Below, piece after piece: positions 1 to 6,155 of a stretch of 6,439 nt of DNA. The DNA comes from JAZDMK01 sp043800975 (GTDB lineage: Bacteria; Bacteroidota; Bacteroidia; Bacteroidales; JAHJDW01): NCBI GenBank assembly GCA_043800975.1, contig JAZDMK010000307.1, positions 1-6,439 of the forward strand, read 5' to 3'. The translations under genes were made by a program, and so were the position numbers. The first letter of the stretch is position 1, and each line of letters opens with the position of its first letter. The notes under the pieces are model-generated. The model saw only the letters and a list, made by a program, of their open reading frames with translations, had not been told where the DNA came from and searched no databases.

Positions 1-730
1 CAATCCTAAAATTCCTTATCGCGAAACCATTACCAAATCTGCGAAATCGATGTACCGTCACAAAAAACAATCCGGTGGTGCCGGTCAGTTTGGCGAAGTA
101 CATATGATGATTGAACCGTGGTTTGAAGGTAAAGTTGACCAGACTGAATTCCCGATCCGCGGCCGTGATGAAGTAAATCTCACATGGGGTGGAAAATTAA
201 TGTTCAATAGCTGCATCGTGGGTGGTACAATTGACGCGCGTTTCATGCCTGCTATTCTGAAAGGTTTGATGGAAAAAATGGAAGAAGGTCCACTCACTGG
301 TTCATATGCACGCGACATCGTTGTCAGTATTTATGACGGTAAAATGCACCCGGTTGATTCCAACGAACTTTCGTTCAAACTCGCCGGTCGTCATGCTTTC
401 AAGGATGCATTTAAAAATGCAGGACCAAAGATTCTGGAACCGATTTACGAAGTGGAAGTACTGGTTCCCGGTGACAGAATGGGTGATGTTATGACCGATC
501 TGCAAGGCCGTCGCGCAATCGTGCTGGGTATGGACAGTGAAGGAAATTATCAGAAGATCAAAGCACGCGTTCCGCTTGCTGAAATGAACCGTTATTCAAC
601 AACACTCAGTTCGCTGACCAGTGGCCGCGCTACATACGGAATGAAGTTTGCCGAATATCAGCAGGTACCTTCCGATGTTCAGGAACAGCTGCTCAAAACA
701 TACGAAGCAGAACACAAAGAAGAAGACTAG
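1..730 (+). CDS. Elongation factor G-like protein (EF-G2 type), 3' part: domains IV-V
   Basis: Partial gene cut by the left window edge; the frame is open from base 2, giving 242 visible residues and a TAG stop at 728-730. The segment starts at the usual beginning of EF-G domain IV (PYRETI), then KKQSGGAGQFGEV at visible residues 21-33, where canonical EF-G has KQSGGRGQYG. The domain IV tip motif MHPVDSNE keeps the histidine (visible residue 116) corresponding to the one needed for tRNA-mRNA translocation. Domain V follows (LEPIYEVEVLVPGDRMGDV, then RVPLAEMNRYSTTLSSLTSGRATY). Differences from canonical EF-G, such as DLQGRRAIVLGM instead of DLNSRRG and AGRHAF near the tip, resemble the second EF-G paralogue (EF-G2/FusA2 type) of Bacteroidota. 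Family knowledge: EF-G drives translocation and ribosome recycling in the cytoplasm. The GTPase domain lies outside the window, so GTPase competence cannot be judged. It is followed directly by a strong terminator. Confidence 0.93.
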   Translation, partial: NPKIPYRETITKSAKSMYRHKKQSGGAGQFGEVHMMIEPWFEGKVDQTEFPIRGRDEVNLTWGGKLMFNSCIVGGTIDARFMPAILKGLMEKMEEGPLTGSYARDIVVSIYDGKMHPVDSNELSFKLAGRHAFKDAFKNAGPKILEPIYEVEVLVPGDRMGDVMTDLQGRRAIVLGMDSEGNYQKIKARVPLAEMNRYSTTLSSLTSGRATYGMKFAEYQQVPSDVQEQLLKTYEAEHKEED

Positions 731-752
731 TCTATATTTTTTTATAAATGCG

Positions 753-782
753 AAAGCCGGTTTTTTTTACCGGCTTTTTTTT
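753..782 (+). terminator. Intrinsic terminator of the EF-G-like gene
   Basis: A 9-bp perfect stem pairs AAAGCCGGT (753-761) with ACCGGCTTT (769-777) around a seven-T loop. The right arm runs into an unbroken T tract (775-782). It begins 22 bases after the TAG stop, which is textbook Rho-independent geometry. The A tract on the left arm is too short to make an efficient terminator on the opposite strand. Confidence 0.93.
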
Positions 783-796
783 GTTTAATTAATTTT

Positions 797-804
797 TATC
801 TTTG
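797..804 (+). promoter_or_regulatory. Bacteroidota-type -7 promoter element for the exported protein
   Basis: TATCTTTG matches the TAnnTTTG -7 consensus of the Bacteroidota primary sigma factor at every position. It lies 30 bases upstream of the ATG at 835, so a start site near 811 would give a 5' leader of about 25 bases. The expected -33 TTTG/TTG is not at the usual spacing: the nearest TTG (781-783) is only 13 bases away. The region upstream of the ATG is AT-rich without a Shine-Dalgarno sequence, as is normal in this phylum. Confidence 0.6.
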
Positions 805-834
805 GCTTTTACGTAAATAAATAATCTTTCCACC

Positions 835-2931
835 ATGAATAAATATTTGCTTTCATTTATTTTTCTGCTTGTAATAAACAGGGTTTATTCGCAGGAGTTT
901 CATGATACTACATTTAATAAAATAACTGAAACGAGTGATATTACAATTCTGGATGAGAAAAGCAGTATAGATTTCACGAGCCAGAAGGCTTCAGACATGC
1001 GTGTGAGGTATACGAAATCAGTTACGTTTCAAATTCACACTTCGAAGGGTGTAAAAGAATTATCCATGCTGGAATTCCCGGAACTGATGGATGAAACATA
1101 CATTGTTCATTGTCCGTCAATCAAGGGGAATCTTCGTATACCCGATCAAATGAAGATGGAAAAATTTGAAGTATTTAAAATGAACGATGATGGTACAGAA
1201 ACTGCATTAAAATATTCAATCACTACAGCAGAGAGCAAATGTGTTGATATGAACCGCGAAAAGTTTTTGCGTAACAAGAAATATTCTTACTCAATTAATG
1301 GAATAGAAAAAGGTCAAAGGTTTAAAATCAGTTATATTTATTATGTGCCTTATCTTGATAATGCGTATCAGTTTTTTTCAATCCGGCATTATTTCAATGG
1401 TAAATATCCAAAAAAAGAAATGACTTTCTCTTTGTCGTTTCACGACAAGATAAAACTGGATACAACTTTTTATAAAGAACGTCCTGAAATAACAACAAAG
1501 GACGGACGTGTTTTCCTGAACTGGAAAATGAAAAACCTTACCGGATGTCTTGATGAACCGGGAGCTCAGCTGTACCGTGATATTCCTTGGGTTGTATTTA
1601 ATCCAAAGCCAGATGGATTTCTTTATACAGCCTACAAAAGTTATGATCGTGAGTTTATCCCTTTCTGGTTTTTTTATTGTGTTTCGAAGGAACGTAATAT
1701 TGCCCTCGCACGTGTCGAAAATTATGATAAAGTTAAAAATCTGAATCATGTTGCATTTAGGGAATTGGCAGAAAAGTATAGTGAATTGGGAAAAGCTGAC
1801 AGTTCTGGTCTGGCAAGCATTCGCTTTTTCCAGAGATGGATGGTTGATACAGTAAGGTATGATCCGGCATTAAAAAGATATTCAGAGGAAGATGTAAGTA
1901 TTCCAACGCCGGGAAAAGATTTATCAGGAGAAATGTTGAAAGATTTTAACCGTGAGCTTTGCTATGGAAATATGATTCTGAAAATGAAAATGAATTTTCT
2001 TTCGGCTTATTTAACCGACAAAAGAATCGGAGAAATTTCCACACATTATTATTCTTCCATTTATGATAGCGATATGCTGCTGGCGGTAATACTAAAGGAT
2101 AAGAGCATTGCATATTTGTATCCCATTTCTGACCGGGCGCATTATTATTGCGAAGAGCTTCCTTTTTATTTCGAAAAAGTACCGGCAATGATTTTGCAAA
2201 CCTATGATATTGCAGGACGACAAAGAGATTTCAATATTAATCCGGATATCGTTTATACGCCTGCAAGTGCAACCAATGATAACAGTAGGAAGACAAATAG
2301 TCTGGTTAATGCGGATTTAACAAAAGGAGATATTTCATTCAAAACAAAAGTTTCGCTGGCCGGCCAATTTTCTACATTAACACGTTTTGTGTATCAGAAA
2401 AGATCCTGCGATTCGACGATCAATCCGGAGTATTTTACAAAAGTATATGCACTAAACGATCAGGTGAAAGTGAATAAAACGGATGTGTCCAAAACAAAAA
2501 TTTACTTCCCTTTTGCAACAACTGTTAACTGCGAATACACTGCTCCCGGAATCATCAAGAAGAACGAAAAGACCTATTCAGTTTCTTTAAAAAACTGGTT
2601 TCATCACATCATCACAAAAGGGATTGTTTCCAATTATCGCTTCACTGATTATTATCCCGACTTCTGTGGTTCGGATACGTATATGTATATGATTCAGTTT
2701 GAGCAGGCAGTTAAGGTTACCGGTAAAACCCAGAATTTTCATATTGAAAATGCTTTTGGAACCTATACCTTTTCAATATCCCAAAACGACCCGAAGCAAA
2801 TTGTGGTTTCATCCTATTTTCTGATCAAAAGCCCGCGCGTTGAAAAACAAAATTTCAATTTCGTTAAAGAAATATTTAATGCGATTGAGAAAATTGATTT
2901 ATCAGAAATTCAGTTTGAGGTGGTGGAATAA
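835..2931 (+). CDS. Exported DUF3857/transglutaminase-like protein with degenerate triad
   Basis: A 698-residue protein with a signal peptide: MNK, a hydrophobic core at residues 4-14, and likely cleavage after Ser19 in VYS|QE, a common Bacteroidota form. Residues about 30-250 resemble the beta-rich DUF3857 domain: ILDEKSSIDF, RYTKSVTFQI, YSINGIEKGQRFKISYIYY, then the ISI/FNGKYPKKEMTFSLSF region. Residues about 310-450 align by eye with the transglutaminase-like core that follows DUF3857 in many Bacteroidota proteins. Cys376 (ELCYGNMI) sits where the family has GDC, Asp413 (SDMLLAVIL) where it has the NHVIVAV histidine, and Tyr429 (YLYP) where it has LDP. So only the cysteine seems kept, suggesting a non-enzymatic, possibly binding role. 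The C-terminal part (about 480-698) would be DUF3858-like beta structure. Own promoter, no partner gene; convergent with the nitroreductase-like gene. Function unknown; periplasmic or outer-membrane-associated by inference. Confidence 0.72.
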   Translation: MNKYLLSFIFLLVINRVYSQEFHDTTFNKITETSDITILDEKSSIDFTSQKASDMRVRYTKSVTFQIHTSKGVKELSMLEFPELMDETYIVHCPSIKGNLRIPDQMKMEKFEVFKMNDDGTETALKYSITTAESKCVDMNREKFLRNKKYSYSINGIEKGQRFKISYIYYVPYLDNAYQFFSIRHYFNGKYPKKEMTFSLSFHDKIKLDTTFYKERPEITTKDGRVFLNWKMKNLTGCLDEPGAQLYRDIPWVVFNPKPDGFLYTAYKSYDREFIPFWFFYCVSKERNIALARVENYDKVKNLNHVAFRELAEKYSELGKADSSGLASIRFFQRWMVDTVRYDPALKRYSEEDVSIPTPGKDLSGEMLKDFNRELCYGNMILKMKMNFLSAYLTDKRIGEISTHYYSSIYDSDMLLAVILKDKSIAYLYPISDRAHYYCEELPFYFEKVPAMILQTYDIAGRQRDFNINPDIVYTPASATNDNSRKTNSLVNADLTKGDISFKTKVSLAGQFSTLTRFVYQKRSCDSTINPEYFTKVYALNDQVKVNKTDVSKTKIYFPFATTVNCEYTAPGIIKKNEKTYSVSLKNWFHHIITKGIVSNYRFTDYYPDFCGSDTYMYMIQFEQAVKVTGKTQNFHIENAFGTYTFSISQNDPKQIVVSSYFLIKSPRVEKQNFNFVKEIFNAIEKIDLSEIQFEVVE

Positions 2932-2987
2932 TACGATATCATTGCTTTTCGTCAAAAAATATTTGAGAGTCATTACGACAGATACAT

Positions 2988-3013
2988 CCCCCTTTATCCC
3001 CCTTCAAAGGGGG
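2988..3013. repeat. C5T3/A3G5 palindrome in the convergent gap (REP-like)
   Basis: CCCCCTTT (2988-2995) is the exact reverse complement of AAAGGGGG (3006-3013). A second C5TT run (2998-3004) competes for the same right arm, so two mutually exclusive hairpins are possible: 8 bp with a 10-base loop, or a tight hairpin with a 4-base loop. It lies between the stops of two convergent genes (2931 and 3043). No U tract follows on either strand, so it is not a standard terminator. From memory, C5/G5 palindromes of this look are scattered in Bacteroidota intergenic DNA; copy number is not visible here. Confidence 0.6.
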
Positions 3014-3042
3014 ACCTTATGAATGCAAAAAACTTATAATAA

Positions 3043-3681
3043 CTACTTCCCCAACCCAACACACTGCGAAAGGATGATCTTCTGATTTTTTTTGAGTTTT
3101 AAAACAGGCACCATGGCATCGCGGTCGATCCAGCCAAGCACTACAGAATTCATATTTTCAGAAGCAGCGAACAGGTAAACATTCTGACTGATATAGCCCA
3201 CATCCACGGCACTGTAAAAATCTTTTGTTTTATCATCCCCGTTCATTTTGTCATAGTCGGCAACGAATACCAGCACAACCGATGCAGAGGCTACAAAATC
3301 CTGCTTGCCCATGTCCTTGCGGAAATCGCCGGCAACCACTGGATCGAGCGTGTTCTTCTCCGCGTTGTAAACAAAGATTCCTTTGTCAAGCACAACGTAT
3401 ACATCCGTTTCCTGTTTGTTCATGGCGGTTGGAGCCGTGCGTTTTCCATCAGTACGATTTACACCAAACGCAGCCCACAGTAAATTGGAAAGTTGCTGAT
3501 CGGTTAGTTTTTTATTCGCATCAAATTCACGACTGGTCTTACGTTCATTTAAAGCCTGCATCAATGGTTTGCCACCTTCTTTCTGTGGAGGAAGCAGTGT
3601 AATTTGTTTCAGATCCTGTGCGAAAGCAGAGATAACTAATACTACAGAAAAAAGTACTGTGAGGAAAATTCTTTTATTCAT
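3043..3681 (-). CDS. Exported nitroreductase-fold protein (SagB/ThcOx-like)
   Basis: A 212-residue protein with a clear signal peptide (MNKR, hydrophobic core at residues 5-20, likely cleavage after Ala21 in AFA|QD), so it probably acts in the periplasm. The mature part shows nitroreductase-superfamily marks: RKTSREF at 47-53, the conserved R..S/TR.F segment that contacts the FMN phosphate; LLWAAFGVNR followed by TAPTAMNKQET (67-92), typical of the SagB/ThcOx branch; VGYISQNVYLFAASENMNSVVLG (161-183), the dimer/FMN helix; and a C-terminal VGLGK matching the family's VGYP-like end. Family knowledge: FMN-dependent homodimeric oxidoreductases using NAD(P)H or oxidising peptide azolines; the substrate here is unknown. 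The length is usual for a single-domain member. An exported flavoprotein needs FMN loading outside the cytosol or Tat export, and no twin-arginine motif is seen. No Shine-Dalgarno is present; a large palindrome ends five bases upstream. Confidence 0.85.
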   Translation of the reverse strand: MNKRIFLTVLFSVVLVISAFAQDLKQITLLPPQKEGGKPLMQALNERKTSREFDANKKLTDQQLSNLLWAAFGVNRTDGKRTAPTAMNKQETDVYVVLDKGIFVYNAEKNTLDPVVAGDFRKDMGKQDFVASASVVLVFVADYDKMNGDDKTKDFYSAVDVGYISQNVYLFAASENMNSVVLGWIDRDAMVPVLKLKKNQKIILSQCVGLGK

Positions 3682-3686
3682 AATTT

Positions 3687-3809
3687 GAGTTTGTCCATAA
3701 TGTCCGATTTCTTCGTTACACTCGTTTTAAAAACCAGTCATTTACTTTAGTAAACTCCTGATTTTTAAAACTTCGAAAGCCTTGAACTCGAACATTCTGA
3801 ACAAAACTC
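3687..3809. repeat. Large imperfect palindrome with a strong central hairpin
   Basis: The ends are GAGTTT (3687-3692) and AAACTC (3804-3809). The core arms GTTTTAAAAACCAG (3724-3737) and CTGATTTTTAAAAC (3758-3771) pair in 13 of 14 positions. Nested inside is the perfect TTTACTTTAGTAAA (3741-3754), sharing the same centre at 3747.5. The outer arms (about 32 bases each between core and ends) match at just over half of the positions with only a one-base length difference; the match is best near the ends (for example AATGT.CGA). This fills most of the 175-base gap between the DUF4261 gene and the nitroreductase-like gene and ends five bases from the latter's ATG. No target-site duplication is evident. 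It could be a non-autonomous mobile palindrome, or a transcript structure at the 5' end of the downstream gene. Confidence 0.7.
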
Positions 3810-3856
3810 TCGACTTTATATACAGTCACTAATTATTTTTATGTTTCAATTGCTAT

Positions 3857-4633
3857 TTACAAATCCAGTAAAAATACTTCCCCGTCGATGTATTCACCAT
3901 CAGTGGCAAAGAGGCTTGTTTTCTGGTCTTCAGAATATCCGAAGGTGTCACCATCTTCGAAATAAATATCCTTGCTTATTACGTAAAGGCTGATATTGGC
4001 AAGTATGGAATAAAGATCTTGTATGCTTTTATCAGAATTGATGACTTCAAATTCAGCTTTATCAAAAGCCGATAATCCCAGTGTATACGCGCAGTTCCCC
4101 TCATCGGTTTGTTCGGTTCCAATGTACACCCACAGACTGACAGGAATTTTATATTCTTTCAAAACAGCAGCAGCATTCACAAACATTTCTTTTGGAACCA
4201 TCAGGTTGCGGTCGTCCTGAAAAACAGCAATGGCATGGGTAGTCTCAAATACAGAACTGATCACTTTGGTGTAAATCTTATGCTGATTAAGATCTCCCGT
4301 ATCATTGGTCATGACAGATACGATCAGATGCGCATCGTGATTTGCAATTGTATCTGCTGCATTGGGCCAATAGTAAGCTGAATCAGCTGCTTCTTCCAGG
4401 TCTTCATATGGAATGGCTTCCGGAATATACATGAAAGTAAAACTTTCTCCGCCTGCGGTAATCACCGCTGCTTCTTCGTTTCCGCTGACAGAAGTGACAT
4501 TTACATTCCAGTTTGTTTTTAAATGTTCCACTACTTTATTCAGGCTGTATGTTTCACCATCGTTGAACAGCATCATACCAATGATGATTTCACTGTCCTG
4601 ATCTTCGTCTTCGTTGTAGTCTTCGGTTGTCAT
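3857..4633 (-). CDS. DUF4261 domain-containing protein
   Basis: A 258-residue soluble protein with no signal peptide or membrane segment. Residues 1-15 form an acidic low-complexity tail (DYNEDEDQDSE). The rest fits DUF4261 as I remember it: an N-terminal alpha/beta unit starting IIIGMMLFNDGE (16-27); AYYWPNA (87-92) and HDAHLIVSVM (99-108); a helix IYTKVISSVFETTHAIAVFQDD (120-141); PVSLWVYIG (164-172); YTLGLSAFDKAEFEVINS (183-200); and the terminal DGDTFGYSEDQK (227-238). The biochemical function of the family is not established, and no catalytic motif is obvious. It lies 125 bases downstream of gatD in the same direction. The best promoter candidate on this strand is TATCTTTA (4649-4656 reversed), one base off the TAnnTTTG consensus, with no convincing -33 element. 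No strong terminator follows; only a weak GACT/AGTC stem (3812-3827) is seen. Confidence 0.8.
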   Translation of the reverse strand: MTTEDYNEDEDQDSEIIIGMMLFNDGETYSLNKVVEHLKTNWNVNVTSVSGNEEAAVITAGGESFTFMYIPEAIPYEDLEEAADSAYYWPNAADTIANHDAHLIVSVMTNDTGDLNQHKIYTKVISSVFETTHAIAVFQDDRNLMVPKEMFVNAAAVLKEYKIPVSLWVYIGTEQTDEGNCAYTLGLSAFDKAEFEVINSDKSIQDLYSILANISLYVISKDIYFEDGDTFGYSEDQKTSLFATDGEYIDGEVFLLDL

Positions 4634-4683
4634 TTATTCTGATATTAATAAAGATAATAATAGCGTTGCATAGAAATTAAAGC

Positions 4684-4697
4684 CTCACTTGTATGAG
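4684..4697 (-). other. Short hairpin downstream of gatD, possible weak terminator
   Basis: CTCAC (4684-4688) and ATGAG (4693-4697) form a five-pair stem including one wobble pair around a four-base loop. Read on the minus strand it is followed by GGCTTTAATTT, a poor U-rich tail. It lies about 60 bases past the gatD stop. This is a weak candidate only; it may instead be part of the leader of the DUF4261 gene. Confidence 0.25.
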
Positions 4698-4711
4698 ATC
4701 TGAAAATTCAA

Positions 4712-4745
4712 AAATCTAAATGAAAAATCCGAAATCCGAAATCGG
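4712..4745. repeat. Degenerate 7-bp tandem repeat (AAATCCG)
   Basis: Two exact AAATCCG units (4725-4731, 4732-4738) are followed by AAATCGG (4739-4745) and preceded by AAATCTA (4712-4718) in the same seven-base phase with one degenerate unit between. The tract starts 14 bases after the gatD stop and is non-coding. The complement of 4736-4745 on the minus strand (CCGATTTCGG) is self-complementary and leads into further T-rich DNA, so it could add weak termination. Short heptads of this composition can be slippage-prone. Confidence 0.5.
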
Positions 4746-4758
4746 CATTCCGCATTTA

Positions 4759-6144
4759 TTATTTATGTACTTTTTTAATAAAATCTTCCACTTCCTTCAC
4801 ACCGCCCTGCAGAATCAGGTAACCATTATAAGGCTCACGTTCGGTGATTTCATCATTGATCGGGGTCAGCATCAAACGGTTTACTTCTTCCAGATTATCC
4901 GTCTGTCCTAAAGCCCATCCCATTTTGATGTATGCGGTTTCAGGAATCATATTTTCGAGAGGTACAATACCCTTCGCCATTAAGTCGCGGCCGGTATCAT
5001 ATACAAACATGTGTACATATCCCCACAAGGTCTGAACCGTCATATAAATCGCAACGCCTTTTTTGACGGCACGTTCGATGGCAGGATAAATGGGTTTGTT
5101 TACATGACCCAATCCGGTTCCGATAATAACGATACCGCGGTAACCATTGTCCACCATGGCGTCAATCATGTCGGGCTGCATGTTGGTGTAGTAATACAAC
5201 ATACCCACTTTTTCTTCAAAGTACGGGAGTATCTTGACATCTCTGTCTTTGCGGCGGGGGCGGTAGTTTGGTTTTAAAGGAACAACACCTGCGCGTGTAA
5301 CGGTTGCAGCGGGAATGTCACCAATGGTACGGAATGTAGAGCGGTAGGAGGAATGCATTTTGCGAACGCGTGTTCCTTTGTGGAGGAAACCATATTCGTC
5401 GGAAGTGGGGCCGAACATACAAACAAGTACTTCTGCAATATCTCCGTGTCCGGCGGCAGTAGCGGCATGCATCAGGTTGAGTGCAGCATCGGAACTGGGT
5501 CGGTCGGACGAACGTTGTGATCCTACCAGAATAATGGGTACAGGAGAATCCTGCACCATGAATGATAATGCAGCTGAAGAATAATGCAAGGTATCGGTAC
5601 CATGACCAATAATAATTCCGTCAATACCGTTTTCAATTTCTTTACCGATGGCTTTTGCCAGCGTGATGTACTGTTCGGGCCCCATATTCTCGCTGAACAC
5701 AGCAAACAATTTATCCGTCGTCAGGTTACAGATGTCGGCAAGTTCAGGAACAGCGCCATAAAGCTCGCCCGGTGTAAATGCAGGAATAACGGCACCCGTG
5801 CGGTAATCCAGACGTGATGCAATGGTTCCGCCAGTACCCAGAAGTTTAACAGAAGGCAAACCTTTGGTAAAAGGAAATTCTTTTTCAGGAATTTTGTAGT
5901 TGGCTTTTTTGTAGCCTACTTCCTTCATGTCTTTGATGGTGTTTACATCAAGACCAATGTTGTATCCTGTAATAATTTTTAATACGATATGAAAATCATC
6001 ATCGTTTTCTGATCGTGGCAATACAGTACCGTTAAAGGTTCCGCGGGTTGTATTAATCACTGCCTGGCCCCACACACGCACCTGAAACTTTTTCAGCACA
6101 TCAAGCGCCTTGCCTTTATATCCCTGAAAAAAATCTTCACTCAT
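4759..6144 (-). CDS. gatD: Glu-tRNA(Gln) amidotransferase subunit D (archaeal type)
   Basis: A 461-residue protein, slightly longer than typical archaeal GatD. Residues about 1-70 form the GatD-specific N-terminal barrel (RGTFNGTVLPRSENDDDFHIVLKI, then GYNIGL), which separates it from plain L-asparaginases. The asparaginase-like core follows with all catalytic residues: Thr107 in GTGGTIAS (103-110), Thr183 and Asp184 in HGTDT (181-185), and Lys262 in RVRKMHSS. GSQRSSDRPSSDAALNL (208-224) is also typical. The C-terminal lobe has IIGTGLGHVN (340-349) and VYDTGRDL (381-388). Family knowledge: GatD hydrolyses glutamine, and the ammonia is channelled to GatE, which amidates Glu-tRNA(Gln). The ATG at 6144 lies 11 bases after the gatE stop, implying one operon. 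It has no Shine-Dalgarno sequence. No signal peptide is present, consistent with a cytosolic enzyme. Its base composition resembles the EF-G-like gene, so any transfer is not recent. Confidence 0.95.
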   Translation of the reverse strand: MSEDFFQGYKGKALDVLKKFQVRVWGQAVINTTRGTFNGTVLPRSENDDDFHIVLKIITGYNIGLDVNTIKDMKEVGYKKANYKIPEKEFPFTKGLPSVKLLGTGGTIASRLDYRTGAVIPAFTPGELYGAVPELADICNLTTDKLFAVFSENMGPEQYITLAKAIGKEIENGIDGIIIGHGTDTLHYSSAALSFMVQDSPVPIILVGSQRSSDRPSSDAALNLMHAATAAGHGDIAEVLVCMFGPTSDEYGFLHKGTRVRKMHSSYRSTFRTIGDIPAATVTRAGVVPLKPNYRPRRKDRDVKILPYFEEKVGMLYYYTNMQPDMIDAMVDNGYRGIVIIGTGLGHVNKPIYPAIERAVKKGVAIYMTVQTLWGYVHMFVYDTGRDLMAKGIVPLENMIPETAYIKMGWALGQTDNLEEVNRLMLTPINDEITEREPYNGYLILQGGVKEVEDFIKKVHK

Positions 6145-6155
6145 GGCTCGGATAT

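Noticed and set aside
1378..1749. A 123-residue antisense reading frame inside the DUF3857 gene.
   Set aside because: The sense gene is well supported by signal peptide, domain pattern and continuous frame; the antisense peptide has no recognisable family and is low-complexity, Phe/Ile-rich.
2988..3013. A standard bidirectional intrinsic terminator between the convergent genes.
   Set aside because: The stem is strong but neither strand has a run of T immediately after the right arm.
2840..3022. A 60-residue reading frame overlapping the end of the DUF3857 gene.
   Set aside because: It shadows the real gene in another frame, and its tail comes from translating the C5T3 palindrome, a common source of false small genes.
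3225..3602. A 125-residue plus-strand reading frame opposite the nitroreductase-like gene.
   Set aside because: It is Cys/His/Pro/Arg-rich as expected for a shadow frame, and the minus-strand gene has a signal peptide and family motifs.
3687..3809. CRISPR array or tRNA gene as an explanation of the palindromic region.
   Set aside because: There are no regularly spaced direct repeats, no cloverleaf and no tRNA consensus bases; the structure is a single nested inverted repeat.
4759..6144. A plain type I/II L-asparaginase annotation for the 461-residue protein.
   Set aside because: The extra N-terminal barrel (RGTFNGTVLPRSENDDD, GYNIGL), the RVRKMHSS context of the catalytic lysine and the upstream GatE-like tail fit GatD; asparaginases are about 330 residues and lack the barrel.
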